Shown: in pieces, positions 1 through 8,846 of the stretch
How positions within the stretch are numbered: the stretch's first letter is position 1
Layout: each line of letters begins with the position of its first letter
Source of the DNA: Intestinibacter sp.
GTDB taxonomy: Bacteria; Bacillota; Clostridia; Peptostreptococcales; Peptostreptococcaceae
DNA length: 16,282 nt
Assembly: GCF_022780145.1 (NCBI RefSeq)
Contig: NZ_JALEXO010000270.1
Span: 1 to 16,282, forward strand
Reading direction: 5' to 3'
Position numbers and translations under genes: made by a program
The notes under the pieces: generated by a model
The model's input: the letters and a program-made list of their open reading frames with translations, nothing else
The model's database searches: none
Told to the model about the DNA's origin: nothing

Positions 1-22
1 AAGTAAAAATGGAGGGGTTCAA

Positions 23-667
23 ATGGGAAGAAATACACCAAAAGAAGTTAGATACGATTTACTAGGAGCAAAGGTAGTAGAAAATCTACAAAAAAGACAC
101 TTCGATGCTTACTACTGTCAAACAAAGGAAGACGCTCTAAAAAAAGCTATTGAATTAATTCCAAAAGAAGACGTAGTTTCATGGGGTGGTTCTGTTTCAA
201 TTGACGAAATCGGATTACTTGATTATGTAAAGAAAAACTACAAAGTCATAGATAGAGATACCGCAAAATCTCCTGAAGAACGCGTAGATTTAATGAGACA
301 AGCTCTTTTATCTGACACATTTTTAATGAGTACTAACGCCATGACTGAAGACGGTGTACTTGTAAATATAGACGGCAACGGTAACCGTGTGGCTGCACTA
401 TGCTACGGCCCTAAAAGCGTAGTTATGATAGTAGGAATCAACAAAGTCTGCAAAACTCTTGACGACGCCGTTAGTAGAGCAAGAAATATAGCAGCACCTA
501 TAAATATACAAAGATTTAAGGACCTTAAAACTCCTTGCTATCTAAAGGGCTCTTGTGCTAACTGCAAATCAACAGAAAGCATATGCAACCAAGTTGTTAT
601 AACTAGAATGAGTAGACCTGTATCTAAAATTAAAATCGTATTAGTTGGAGAAGAATTAGGTTTTTAA
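23..667 (+). CDS. LUD-domain (DUF162) protein, lactate-utilization-protein-like
   Basis: A complete 214-residue cytoplasmic protein with no signal peptide or membrane segment. It matches single-domain DUF162/LUD proteins, the family that includes LutB/LutC-type lactate-utilization subunits. Recognisable pieces are the SWGGSVS stretch near residue 55, the TNAMTEDG and NIDGNGNR segments around 104-122, and a C-terminal cysteine cluster C172-x5-C178-x2-C181-x6-C188, which recurs in this DUF162 subgroup and could bind a metal or Fe-S cluster. The ATG at 23 follows GGAGGGG (11-17) by 5 nt, so the start is secure. No lutA or lutB partner is visible, and a terminator follows 21 nt after the stop, so it is the last or only gene of its transcript. 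The substrate is unknown; a direct role in lactate oxidation is not shown by the sequence. Confidence 0.85.
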   Translation: MGRNTPKEVRYDLLGAKVVENLQKRHFDAYYCQTKEDALKKAIELIPKEDVVSWGGSVSIDEIGLLDYVKKNYKVIDRDTAKSPEERVDLMRQALLSDTFLMSTNAMTEDGVLVNIDGNGNRVAALCYGPKSVVMIVGINKVCKTLDDAVSRARNIAAPINIQRFKDLKTPCYLKGSCANCKSTESICNQVVITRMSRPVSKIKIVLVGEELGF

Positions 668-688
668 AAAACTTTTCTATTTACTATT

Positions 689-722
689 AAAGCTATCTGA
701 TTAAGTAACAGATAGCTTTTTG
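689..722 (+). terminator. Intrinsic terminator after the LUD gene
   Basis: A perfect 11-bp stem (689-699 with 709-719, AAAGCTATCTG and its complement) encloses a 9-nt loop and runs into a T-tract to 721. It lies 21 nt after the LUD stop codon and separates that gene from the YhgE/Pip gene downstream. Confidence 0.9.
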
Positions 723-797
723 ATTTAAAAATTATTTTATTAATAGAAAATACAAAAAAGAGCAAAATAAAGAAAAATATATTTTATGGAGGATAAA

Positions 798-2981
798 ATG
801 TCAAAAGTTTTAAAAATTTTTTACGAAGATATAAAAGATATTTTCACTAATTTTGCTCTTTTAATAGTCATAATAGCACTTTGCATTCTACCTTCCCTTT
901 ATGCCTGGTTTAATATACTAGCATCTTGGGATCCATACGGAAATACTAAAAATGTACCTATTGCTGTTGTAAATAACGATACAGGTGCCGTCTTAGCTGA
1001 TAAAAGCATCAATATCGGCGACCAATTAATAAAAAAATTGAAAGATAACGATGCTCTCGGATGGAGATTTGTGAATTCAGATACTGCAAAAAAAGGATTA
1101 GAAAGTGGAAAATATTACGCAACAATCGAAATTCCTAAAAATTTCTCATCTGATTTAATATCAATTGTATCTGAAGATACTAAAAGAGCTCAAATAATTT
1201 ATTCAGTAAACGAAAAAATAAATGCAATAGCACCTAAAATAACTGCTAAAGGCGCCTCATCTATCCAGGAGCAAATAAATCAGACATTTATAAAAACGAT
1301 AGGTGAAATAGTTTTTAAATTTTTAAATGATACAGGTATAAAATTACAAGAAGAATTGCCTAAGCTTACAAAAATTGAAACATCATTACGTGATGTTCAA
1401 AACAGGTTTTCAAAAATTGACAATACTATTGATTATGCATCTGAATCTATAGTCAAGATGAATGATATCATAGATAGTTTAAATAAAAATATGCCTTTAA
1501 TAGAAGAAACTATTACAAATACATCAAACCTATCTTCTAATGTAAACAGCTTCTTACAAAATACTCAAGGCAGTTTAACTCAGATAAGCCCTATAGTAAA
1601 AAGAGATTTACAAGCTTTAAATAGTGTGTCATCATCTGCTTCTAACAGTGTAACAGCGTTAATAGATGCTATAAATTCAAATTATGAAAATGCACCACAA
1701 TTAATAGACGATTTGTCCCTGAAATTAAATAATTTACACAATATGTCAAGCGGTTTAGTTTCGTTTTTAAATAAATTAAATAATATATCTCATAATCAAG
1801 ATTTAAATGACACTATAAGTAAATTAAATAACATAAATTCAAAAATAGAAACTTCACTTGCTTATTTAAGTAAAATAAAAGACCAAGTTGAGGCAAATGA
1901 ACAACCTTCTTTAGATAACTTAAATAAGCTACTTACAGTTGCAAATGATGTCAATACAATTACAACAGGAATACTAAATAACTACGATTCATCTATTAAA
2001 AATCCTATAAATAATATTTTTTCTCAAGGTATAACAGTTTCTGAGGATGTCGGTAAGCTATTACAAAATGCAAAAAGCGAAATCCCTAAAGTAAAAAGCT
2101 TATTATCTAGCCTCTCAGGATTTTCAGAAAATGCTCAAGAAACAATCGACCTTGCTAATGAAAAAATTCCTAAAGCAAAAACTATACTAAATGATTTTAT
2201 AGATGCTTTAGATAAAATAAACAATAGCGAAGATACAAAGGAACTTATAAACTTCTTAAAAAATGATGTTATGACTAATGCCAGTTTCTTAGAATCACCT
2301 GTAGATATAGTTGAACATACTATATACCCTATGACTAATTACGGTGCTTCTATGACACCTTTTTATACTACTCTCGCTCTGTGGGTTGGTATATTGCTAT
2401 TGACATCACTTTTAACTACAGAGGTTGATGTTTCCCATAATGATATGGACGATAATCACAGCCTTGCTGATACCTATAGACCTTATCAAGTTTATCTTGG
2501 TAGAGGACTTACCTTCTTATCATTATCTCTTGTTCAATCGCTTATAGTAAGTGTAGGTGATATTTTTATACTCAAAGTAAAGATGGATAATCCATTCTTA
2601 TTTGTACTTATATGTTTATTTGTAAGTATGGTATTTAACTTTATAGTGTATTCTCTAGTATCTTTATTTGGAAATATAGGAAAAGCTATAAGTGTAATTT
2701 TATTAGTTCTTCAAGTTGCTGGATCTGGTGGTACTTTTCCTATTCAAGTAACACCAAAATTTTTCCACTTTGTGTATCCTTTCTTACCATTTACTTATGG
2801 TATTTCAGCGATGAGAGAGGCTATAGGTGGTATATATTTTCCTAACTTAAGAATAGATTTATGCGTATTATTTGTATTTCTTATAAGCTCTATACTTATA
2901 AATATATTCCTTAAAGCTCCAATCAACAGATTATTCCACAAATTTGTATCTAAATTAGAGGGTAGTCGTTTAACAGAATAG
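798..2981 (+). CDS. YhgE/Pip family membrane protein (ABC-2-type transporter fold)
   Basis: A 727-residue protein of the YhgE/Pip (phage infection protein) family, related in architecture to EsaA. The in-frame ATG at 786 is rejected as start because its own bases form the Shine-Dalgarno site (GGAGG 788-792); the ATG at 798 follows it by 5 nt. One N-terminal membrane helix (about residues 15-37) is followed by the family segment PIAVVNNDTGA, a long Ser/Asn-rich, probably coiled-coil extracellular region (about 60-515), then five predicted C-terminal helices of the ABC2_membrane type with the signature SGGTFPIQVTP and the PFTYGISAMREA stretch. This is the usual 1+5 topology. Unlike many YhgE proteins, the extracellular part shows no obvious xxxLxxG heptads; these occur instead in the secreted protein at 11384-13912. 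No ATPase gene is adjacent. Function is uncertain: envelope export or phage adsorption are known family associations. Confidence 0.88.
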   Translation: MSKVLKIFYEDIKDIFTNFALLIVIIALCILPSLYAWFNILASWDPYGNTKNVPIAVVNNDTGAVLADKSINIGDQLIKKLKDNDALGWRFVNSDTAKKGLESGKYYATIEIPKNFSSDLISIVSEDTKRAQIIYSVNEKINAIAPKITAKGASSIQEQINQTFIKTIGEIVFKFLNDTGIKLQEELPKLTKIETSLRDVQNRFSKIDNTIDYASESIVKMNDIIDSLNKNMPLIEETITNTSNLSSNVNSFLQNTQGSLTQISPIVKRDLQALNSVSSSASNSVTALIDAINSNYENAPQLIDDLSLKLNNLHNMSSGLVSFLNKLNNISHNQDLNDTISKLNNINSKIETSLAYLSKIKDQVEANEQPSLDNLNKLLTVANDVNTITTGILNNYDSSIKNPINNIFSQGITVSEDVGKLLQNAKSEIPKVKSLLSSLSGFSENAQETIDLANEKIPKAKTILNDFIDALDKINNSEDTKELINFLKNDVMTNASFLESPVDIVEHTIYPMTNYGASMTPFYTTLALWVGILLLTSLLTTEVDVSHNDMDDNHSLADTYRPYQVYLGRGLTFLSLSLVQSLIVSVGDIFILKVKMDNPFLFVLICLFVSMVFNFIVYSLVSLFGNIGKAISVILLVLQVAGSGGTFPIQVTPKFFHFVYPFLPFTYGISAMREAIGGIYFPNLRIDLCVLFVFLISSILINIFLKAPINRLFHKFVSKLEGSRLTE

Positions 2982-3003
2982 AAAATATCTCTACTATTAA
3001 TCT

Positions 3004-3050
3004 AAAAAATGCAAAGTCTAGAATTTATATTCTTTAACTTTGCATTTTTT
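3004..3050. terminator. Bidirectional terminator between YhgE/Pip and kdpE
   Basis: Arms 3004-3017 and 3037-3050 are perfectly complementary over 14 bp and are flanked by A6 and T6, so the hairpin works for both converging transcripts: the YhgE/Pip gene on plus and kdpDE on minus. The 19-nt loop contains a further small stem (AGAAT/ATTCT). Confidence 0.88.
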
Positions 3051-3070
3051 AATAAATTTTTTATAAAAAA

Positions 3071-3769
3071 TTATTCAATTCTAAGCATTCTATATCCCAC
3101 GCCTACATGTGTTTGTATATATTTAGGCTTTGATGTATCTATCTCAATTTTCTTTCTAAGAGTTGCCATAAAAACTCTAAGTGAAGTCACATCACTGCCT
3201 AAAGTATTTCCCCATACCTCTTTGATTAAAAATGTATGAGTCAGTACCTTTCCTACATTTTTTGCGAGAACACATAATAATTTATATTCTATAGGTGTTA
3301 AATGTAGCTCTTCGTCATTCATATATGCACAACCCTGAGCATAATTAATTTTCAAATCTCCATTTACAAATATTGAACTAGATTCTACAATGCTATTTAC
3401 ATAATTTAATCTTCTAAATGTAACCCTTACTCTAGCTAATAGCTCTTCTACGGAAAATGGTTTAGTTAAGTAATCATCTGCACCCGCATCTAGTGCTTCA
3501 ATTTTATCTTTGTCTTCAGTTCTAGCACTAATGACTATGATAGGTTTATTAGACCATGTACGCATTTTTTTTATTATATCTATACCATCTATATCTGGCA
3601 ACCCTAAATCTAATAAAACTATATCTGGATTTCCAGATAAAATCTCCATTAAACCTTGGTTTCCCGTTTCAGCTGTATGAAATTTATAATTTTGCATTTC
3701 TAAAGCAGTAGTAATAAGATTTTTTACCGCCAAATCATCTTCTATAACTAATATACTATGTTTATTCAT
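3071..3769 (-). CDS. kdpE: OmpR/PhoB-family response regulator KdpE
   Basis: A 232-residue two-domain regulator. The receiver domain (about 4-115) has the acidic pair E10-D11/D12, the phosphoacceptor D54 in VLLDLGLPD, S81 and K103 in LTKPF. The C-terminal part (about 130-230) is an OmpR/PhoB winged helix with LTPIEYKLLCVLAKN and the recognition-helix region SLRVFMATLRKKI, and it ends with the HVGVGYRM wing motif. The start is supported by AGGAGGT (3778-3784 on plus) lying inside the end of kdpD. The reading frame overlaps kdpD by 8 nt, so translation is probably coupled. It receives phosphate from KdpD. In other bacteria KdpE activates kdpFABC; those genes are absent here, so the upstream ktrBA genes or unlinked genes are its likelier targets. 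Confidence 0.93.
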   Translation of the reverse strand: MNKHSILVIEDDLAVKNLITTALEMQNYKFHTAETGNQGLMEILSGNPDIVLLDLGLPDIDGIDIIKKMRTWSNKPIIVISARTEDKDKIEALDAGADDYLTKPFSVEELLARVRVTFRRLNYVNSIVESSSIFVNGDLKINYAQGCAYMNDEELHLTPIEYKLLCVLAKNVGKVLTHTFLIKEVWGNTLGSDVTSLRVFMATLRKKIEIDTSKPKYIQTHVGVGYRMLRIE

Positions 3770-6479
3770 ATAAATTGACCTCCTGCAATTTTAAAGTGAA
3801 ATAAAATACACTTCCTCTTCCCTCTTCTTCATTGTCACAAACACCAATTTCTCCCCCATGAGCATTTACAATAGATTTACATAGAGCAAGCCCCAGGCCT
3901 AGCCCTCTTCTACTATCTGCTATATTACTGTGTTTGTTATGCGTACTATAGAACATATCAAATATTTTTTCTTTACTCTTATCTGCTATGCCCTCTCCAT
4001 TATCTGAAATCTTTATTATAACATAGTCTTTGTCCTTCTTTTGGGCTGAAACAACTATCTTTGATCCAGCTGGAGTATATTTGATAGCATTATCAACTAT
4101 ATTTACTATAACCTGTATAATCAGTCTAGAATCCATTTTAGCCAAAATTACGTCTTCAATTGGCTTTTTGATAATTTCATGCTCTTTACTCTTTCTATTT
4201 AAATGTCTCAACGATTCATCTATTACCTCTTCTACTACTTCAGGAACTAGGTTTATATTCATAGAATTATCTTCAATCTTTGTCACAGCCAATATATTTT
4301 CTACTATTTCTAAAAGCCACATAGAATCATCGTAAATATCGCTATATAATTTTTTCTTTTTCTCTTCATTTAAAACTATATTATCATCTATTAAAACACC
4401 TGCATTTCCCAATATTGATGTAAGTGGTGTTCTTAAATCATGTGATATTGATCTCAACAAATTAGCCCTTAATTCTTCTTTTTCAGCCTTCATAGTTTCT
4501 TCTTCTTTTTTTCTACTAAATAGATCTTTTTCTAGAGCTAAACCGCATTCTCCAATTATAGATAATACTAAATCATTTTCAGAAGCTTCCATTTCACTAT
4601 ACTTTAGTGATATACCTATTACACCATATACTTTTTCTCTACTTCTAACTGCCAAGTAAATGCAGTTTGCATCTTGTAAAGTACTAGTCGATTTACCAGC
4701 ACGTTTATTATTTTTAAAAACCCACTGCGCAACAACTCGCTCTTTTTGATTATCGTAATCTTCTCGTTTATCTCCATCTACTAAAGAATATATTTTGGGC
4801 TCTAGATTCTTTTGTTCATCAATACTATAATATATAACACTTTTATTTAGCAATTTTCTAAGTTGTTTTACAGTAAATTTTATTATATCATCGCTATTTT
4901 TAGCCTGTTGAATTATTTGGTTTGTTTCAAGCAATACATTTGTTCTATATGCTGATTGAACAGCTATTTGAGCTTGTTTTTTTATCTTTGATGCCAAACT
5001 TCCAGTCAAAATAGCTGCTATAAACATTGTCAAAAATGTAATTGGATAATCTGAATCATATGCATTAAACGTATATAATGGTTCTGTAAATAAAAAATTA
5101 AAAATTAATACACTAAGTAATGACGACATTACACAACAAAGGATGCTATTTGTAACAATAGATGTAAATAATACTCCTAAAATATATACTGTTATTATAT
5201 TCGCATCTCTTATTCCAAATGAATAAAAACCGAAGCCAATTACTGTCGCAATAAGTAAAATAAATAAACTCTTTAAAACGTCCTTTACAGATATAATTTC
5301 AAAATTTGTATTATTATTTTTTTCTTTTTCATCTTTGATTTTTTTCTTATATTCTGATTTTCTATCTGGAATTATATATATATCTATATTAGGAGCATAT
5401 GCTATAAGCTTATCTGCAAAAGAAGCCTTAGAGAAGGCTCCCTTTCTTTTAGTACTACTTCTTCCCATAACAATTTTAGATATATGCATTAATTTTGCAA
5501 ATTCTGCTATTTGAAATGCAATGTCTTCTCCAGAAACTATTTCAATTTTAGCTCCAAGCTGTTCTGCTAGCTTCATGTTGCTTTTTAATCTCAATCTATC
5601 CTCTGTATCTAAATTCTCATTTTGCTCTGTTTCAACATATATAGCTGTAAATTTCCCATTAAATGCAGTCGCCATTCGAGCTCCTGTTCTTATAATTTTA
5701 GCATTTGATGGAGATGAGGAAAGACACACTAAAATGTGTTCCTCTGTAAAATAATAGCCTTCTCCTACACCAAATTTTTCAGAAATCTTATTTATTCTAT
5801 CGGCCGTTCTTCTAAGTGCTATTGCCCTTAACGATCTTAAATTTTCTAATGTAAAGAAATTATTTAACACTCTTTCTGCCGATTCTTTTTTGTATATTTT
5901 TCCTTGATTTAATCTTTCAACTAATTCCTCGGGTTCTATATCTACAAGTTCTACTTGGTTTGCATTGTCAAATACCCTATCTGGTATTCTCTCATTTACA
6001 GATATACCTGTGATAGAATTTACTATATCATTTAAACTCTCGATATGCTGAACATTTACTGTTGAGTATACATCAATGCCCTCATTTAATAATTCCTCTA
6101 TATCTTGATATCTCTTTATATGTCTACACCCTTGTGCATTTGTATGCGCCAATTCATCGACTAATACAACCCCTGGATGTCTTTTTATGGTTTCATCTAA
6201 ATCAAATTCCTTTAATGTAATTCCCTTATACTCTATTTCTAAATTTTCTATTTGTTCTAATCCATCTAAAAGTGCTGTTGTCTCTGGATTCATGTGTGCT
6301 TCTACATATCCTACAACAACATCTACCCCTTGATTTTTTAAATCATGTGCGGCCTTAAGCATAGCATATGTCTTACCTACTCCTGCTGCATATCCGAAAA
6401 AAATTTTTAATTTGCCAGTTTTTTTAGTATCTTCTTCATATTTTATTTTCTTCGATATGTCTTCTGGATTTGACCTCAT
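3762..6479 (-). CDS. kdpD: K+-responsive sensor histidine kinase KdpD
   Basis: A full-length 905-residue KdpD. Order of parts: N-terminal KdpD domain with Walker A GYAAGVGKT (29-37) and Walker B VVLVDE (104-109); universal-stress-protein domain (about 247-373); four membrane helices (about 400-495) with the typical NFLFTEP segment (461-467); GAF-like domain (about 515-650); HisKA with H680 in SISHDLRTPL; HATPase with the N box NIVDNAIKY (793-801), DNGEG (826-830) and GLGLAL (860-865). In the USP domain S254-x-S256, exactly 20 residues and then F277-T-A-I-Y281 match the c-di-AMP-binding motif described for Staphylococcus aureus KdpD. The ATG at 6479 has GGGGAGGT 6 nt upstream. It phosphorylates KdpE, encoded next. 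It is separated from ktrA by a terminator, so it probably has its own promoter. Confidence 0.95.
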   Translation of the reverse strand: MRSNPEDISKKIKYEEDTKKTGKLKIFFGYAAGVGKTYAMLKAAHDLKNQGVDVVVGYVEAHMNPETTALLDGLEQIENLEIEYKGITLKEFDLDETIKRHPGVVLVDELAHTNAQGCRHIKRYQDIEELLNEGIDVYSTVNVQHIESLNDIVNSITGISVNERIPDRVFDNANQVELVDIEPEELVERLNQGKIYKKESAERVLNNFFTLENLRSLRAIALRRTADRINKISEKFGVGEGYYFTEEHILVCLSSSPSNAKIIRTGARMATAFNGKFTAIYVETEQNENLDTEDRLRLKSNMKLAEQLGAKIEIVSGEDIAFQIAEFAKLMHISKIVMGRSSTKRKGAFSKASFADKLIAYAPNIDIYIIPDRKSEYKKKIKDEKEKNNNTNFEIISVKDVLKSLFILLIATVIGFGFYSFGIRDANIITVYILGVLFTSIVTNSILCCVMSSLLSVLIFNFLFTEPLYTFNAYDSDYPITFLTMFIAAILTGSLASKIKKQAQIAVQSAYRTNVLLETNQIIQQAKNSDDIIKFTVKQLRKLLNKSVIYYSIDEQKNLEPKIYSLVDGDKREDYDNQKERVVAQWVFKNNKRAGKSTSTLQDANCIYLAVRSREKVYGVIGISLKYSEMEASENDLVLSIIGECGLALEKDLFSRKKEEETMKAEKEELRANLLRSISHDLRTPLTSILGNAGVLIDDNIVLNEEKKKKLYSDIYDDSMWLLEIVENILAVTKIEDNSMNINLVPEVVEEVIDESLRHLNRKSKEHEIIKKPIEDVILAKMDSRLIIQVIVNIVDNAIKYTPAGSKIVVSAQKKDKDYVIIKISDNGEGIADKSKEKIFDMFYSTHNKHSNIADSRRGLGLGLALCKSIVNAHGGEIGVCDNEEEGRGSVFYFTLKLQEVNLYE

Positions 6480-6525
6480 TTTAATACCTCCCCAAATAAT
6501 CTTAAAAAAAATAAATTCATTATAT

Positions 6526-6531
6526 ATTATA
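6526..6531 (-). promoter_or_regulatory. Possible -10 element for kdpDE
   Basis: A perfect TATAAT on the minus strand lies 47 nt before the kdpD start, downstream of the ktrA terminator. No convincing -35 hexamer lies 16-18 bp upstream (TCTTTA at 17 bp). A 12-bp near-palindrome, CTAAATTTTTAG on plus (6535-6546), sits in the spacer and could be an operator. In DNA this AT-rich a chance TATAAT is possible. Confidence 0.35.
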
Positions 6532-6596
6532 ACTCTAAATTTTTAGTTTAAAGAAAATCATTTTATTACACAAATTAGGATTCAAGTAAATATTTT

Positions 6597-6640
6597 AAAA
6601 GAGACTTAATGCAGATTTTGTTTTCCATTAAGTCTCTTTT
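6597..6640. terminator. Terminator after ktrA
   Basis: Perfect 15-bp inverted repeat (6597-6611 with 6626-6640) with a 14-nt loop and T-rich tails on both sides. It lies 11 nt beyond the ktrA stop codon and would end the ktrBA transcript before kdpDE. No plus-strand gene approaches it, so minus is the relevant direction. Confidence 0.88.
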
Positions 6641-6651
6641 ACTAATAAAAT

Positions 6652-7296
6652 TTATTTTGTAAGTTGCTTTATATCACTATGTCGTCCCATGACCATCAAA
6701 CTTTCATCACTTGAAAATACATGATTTGGGTCGATCATTGGATGTAGCTTTCCATTTTGTTTAGTAGCCAAAATACTTATATTGTATTTATTTCTTATAG
6801 ATTTTTCTATTATACTTTTTCCTCTCCACGAATTAGGTACAGCAATCTCATATATACCGTATTCTTCATTAAGTTCTATGTAATCAAATATGTTTTTTGA
6901 TCCAAATTTTATAGCAAGCTTTTCTGCTATATCTCTTTCAGCATAAACTACATAATCAGCACCATTTCTAAGCAAAAGTTTTTTATGAACATCTCGACTA
7001 GCTCTTGCTATTATAAAATTTGCACCTAAATCCTTTAACAGCACTGTGATTTCTAGAGTAGTTTGGAAATTATCTCCTATAGCTATTACACATATATCAA
7101 AGTTTCTCACTCCTATAGATTTTATAAACATTTCATTTCTAGCATCTCCTATTTGGATATTGCTGACTATATCTATAGAAGAATCTGCTATTTCCTCATC
7201 TCTCTCTATTGCAAATACTTCATTACCTTCTTCTATTAGTTTTTGTGACATATGTCTTCCAAACCTACCTAATCCTATTACTAAAATAGATTTCAT
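6652..7296 (-). CDS. ktrA: Ktr/Trk K+ uptake regulatory subunit (RCK protein KtrA)
   Basis: A 214-residue single-RCK protein, the size of KtrA/KtrC rather than the double-length TrkA of Escherichia coli. The N-terminal Rossmann domain (TrkA_N, about 1-120) has the nucleotide-binding GLGRFG (8-13) and the acidic residue E31 at the end of the second strand, the position that usually favours NAD(H)/adenine nucleotides. The C-terminal RCK_C (TrkA_C) domain covers about 133-214. It forms a cytoplasmic ring that gates KtrB; in several Firmicutes the RCK_C domain of such proteins binds c-di-AMP and closes transport, which is family knowledge not shown here. An AGAAGGT site precedes the ATG. It lies 50 nt downstream of ktrB with no terminator between, so the two form an operon. 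Confidence 0.93.
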   Translation of the reverse strand: MKSILVIGLGRFGRHMSQKLIEEGNEVFAIERDEEIADSSIDIVSNIQIGDARNEMFIKSIGVRNFDICVIAIGDNFQTTLEITVLLKDLGANFIIARASRDVHKKLLLRNGADYVVYAERDIAEKLAIKFGSKNIFDYIELNEEYGIYEIAVPNSWRGKSIIEKSIRNKYNISILATKQNGKLHPMIDPNHVFSSDESLMVMGRHSDIKQLTK

Positions 7297-7346
7297 AAAA
7301 GTACCTTCTTTCTATAACCAAAATATTATCTAATACTTAATATTTT

Positions 7347-8699
7347 CTAACCAATTTTTATTTTTTCATGTGGCAACTTTGAAACTTTTATTTTTTTATT
7401 TGATGAAAACGCCAATAATATAGTAATAGAACCAACTCTACCAAATAACATCAGCATAGACAATATAAACTCAGATAAAACACATACCTTAGGAGTTATA
7501 CCTATAGTTAATCCTACTGTAGCAATAGCCGATACACACTCAAATAAAGACGTCAGCATAGGTATATTTTCGATGCTCGAAATTATTACAGATGAAACAA
7601 CACAAAGTATTATATACATCATAAATACACATGAAGCATCTTGCAAAGAGCTCTCCTCTAATCTTCTACCAAAGCACTCTACTTCTTTTTTTCTTCTAAA
7701 TGTAGTCATTATACTCAATGTCAAGACGGCAAATGTAGTAGTTTTTATACCTCCAGCTGTAGAGCCAGTTGATCCCCCAATTAACATAAGACATATCATT
7801 AAAAATAAGCTAGATTCCTTCATAGATGCTAAATCCATAGTATTAAATCCCGCTGTTCTAGTAGTTACTGATTGGAAAAGCGACATTAAAATTTTTTCAG
7901 GCAAGCTTTTTCCTTCAAAAACTACATTGTTGCTTTCAATAATAAATATAAGCAATCCACCAGATACAATTAAGAAAATAGTTACACTCACAACTATTTT
8001 CGTATGTAGTTTGTATTTTTTAAATTTGAATTTCTTATCCACTAAATCCTTCCACACAAAAAAACCTAATCCGCCTATTACTATAAGTGCCATGATTATA
8101 ATATTAAAATACCAATTATCATAAACACTAGTTAAAGATGAAAACTTTGTATAATTTCCCATAAGATCAAATCCAGCATTACAAAATGCAGATATTGAAT
8201 GAAAAATAGAAAAGTACAAACCCTTTAAAGGTCCTAACCTAGGGCAAAAATAAAAGCTCAAAAGTATAGCACCACCTAATTCTAATATAAAGCTTCCACG
8301 AATTATAAATTTTGTCATTCTAATAATACCACCCATTTGCGGCGCTGCAATTGACTCCTGCATAGCATATCTAGAATTCATACCTATTTTCGCACCTGTA
8401 ATACAAATTATACTTATAGCAAATGTTACAAATCCAATACCTCCGATTTGTATTAAACATAAAATTACAATCTGTCCAAACAAAGACCAGTATGTATATG
8501 TATCAAATCTTATAAGTCCTGTAACACAAGTAGCTGATGTAGCTGTAAAAAAGCAATCTAAAAACGACGTTCTCTGACCTGTTCTAGTAGCAATAGGCAA
8601 CATTAACAAAAAAGCTCCTATTAATATTATCAAGCAATATCCAGCTAAAATTTTCTTCATTGGTGAAATTTGACTCATTTTATTAGTAAAAAAATCCAT
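7347..8699 (-). CDS. ktrB: K+ uptake translocating subunit KtrB (TrkH/KtrB superfamily)
   Basis: A 450-residue membrane protein made of four covalently linked membrane-pore-membrane repeats. The four selectivity-filter loops are intact: TCVTGL with G61, CNAGFD with G176, RTAGFN with G284 and ATVGLT with G396. The flexible intramembrane gate in the third repeat is present as IGGSTGSTAGGIKT (307-320). Length and lack of the extra N-terminal helices of E. coli TrkH point to KtrB. It mediates K+ (usually Na+-coupled) uptake and needs the KtrA ring encoded 50 nt downstream. The ATG at 8699 follows GGAGGAAT. The upstream leader is AT-rich and short, without a visible ydaO/yuaA-type c-di-AMP riboswitch. 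Confidence 0.93.
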   Translation of the reverse strand: MDFFTNKMSQISPMKKILAGYCLIILIGAFLLMLPIATRTGQRTSFLDCFFTATSATCVTGLIRFDTYTYWSLFGQIVILCLIQIGGIGFVTFAISIICITGAKIGMNSRYAMQESIAAPQMGGIIRMTKFIIRGSFILELGGAILLSFYFCPRLGPLKGLYFSIFHSISAFCNAGFDLMGNYTKFSSLTSVYDNWYFNIIIMALIVIGGLGFFVWKDLVDKKFKFKKYKLHTKIVVSVTIFLIVSGGLLIFIIESNNVVFEGKSLPEKILMSLFQSVTTRTAGFNTMDLASMKESSLFLMICLMLIGGSTGSTAGGIKTTTFAVLTLSIMTTFRRKKEVECFGRRLEESSLQDASCVFMMYIILCVVSSVIISSIENIPMLTSLFECVSAIATVGLTIGITPKVCVLSEFILSMLMLFGRVGSITILLAFSSNKKIKVSKLPHEKIKIG

Positions 8700-8846
8700 A
8701 TTATTCCTCCAAATAATCTCGCCTGTAAATTATAAATTAATCTTATAATTTTTAATTATTTAACTAGATTATAATCATTACATAAAATTCCAATCATAAC
8801 TATTATATGAAATTCTAAATTAAGAAAATATAAATAAAATCCATTT

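Noticed and set aside
786..797. Longer YhgE/Pip start (ATG at 786, four extra residues)
   Set aside because: These codons are themselves the Shine-Dalgarno sequence for the ATG at 798; nothing suitable precedes 786.
798..2981. EsaA of a type VII secretion locus
   Set aside because: The family is related, but no EssC ATPase, WXG100 protein or other T7SS gene is in the window.
7573..8124. 183-codon plus-strand ORF opposite ktrB
   Set aside because: Shadow of a hydrophobic membrane-protein gene; ktrB is unmistakable on the other strand and no RBS precedes this ORF.
8700..8846. Possible c-di-AMP (ydaO/yuaA) riboswitch before ktrB
   Set aside because: Such riboswitches precede ktr genes in some Firmicutes, but the leader is almost all A/T with no G-rich conserved motifs or terminator stem.
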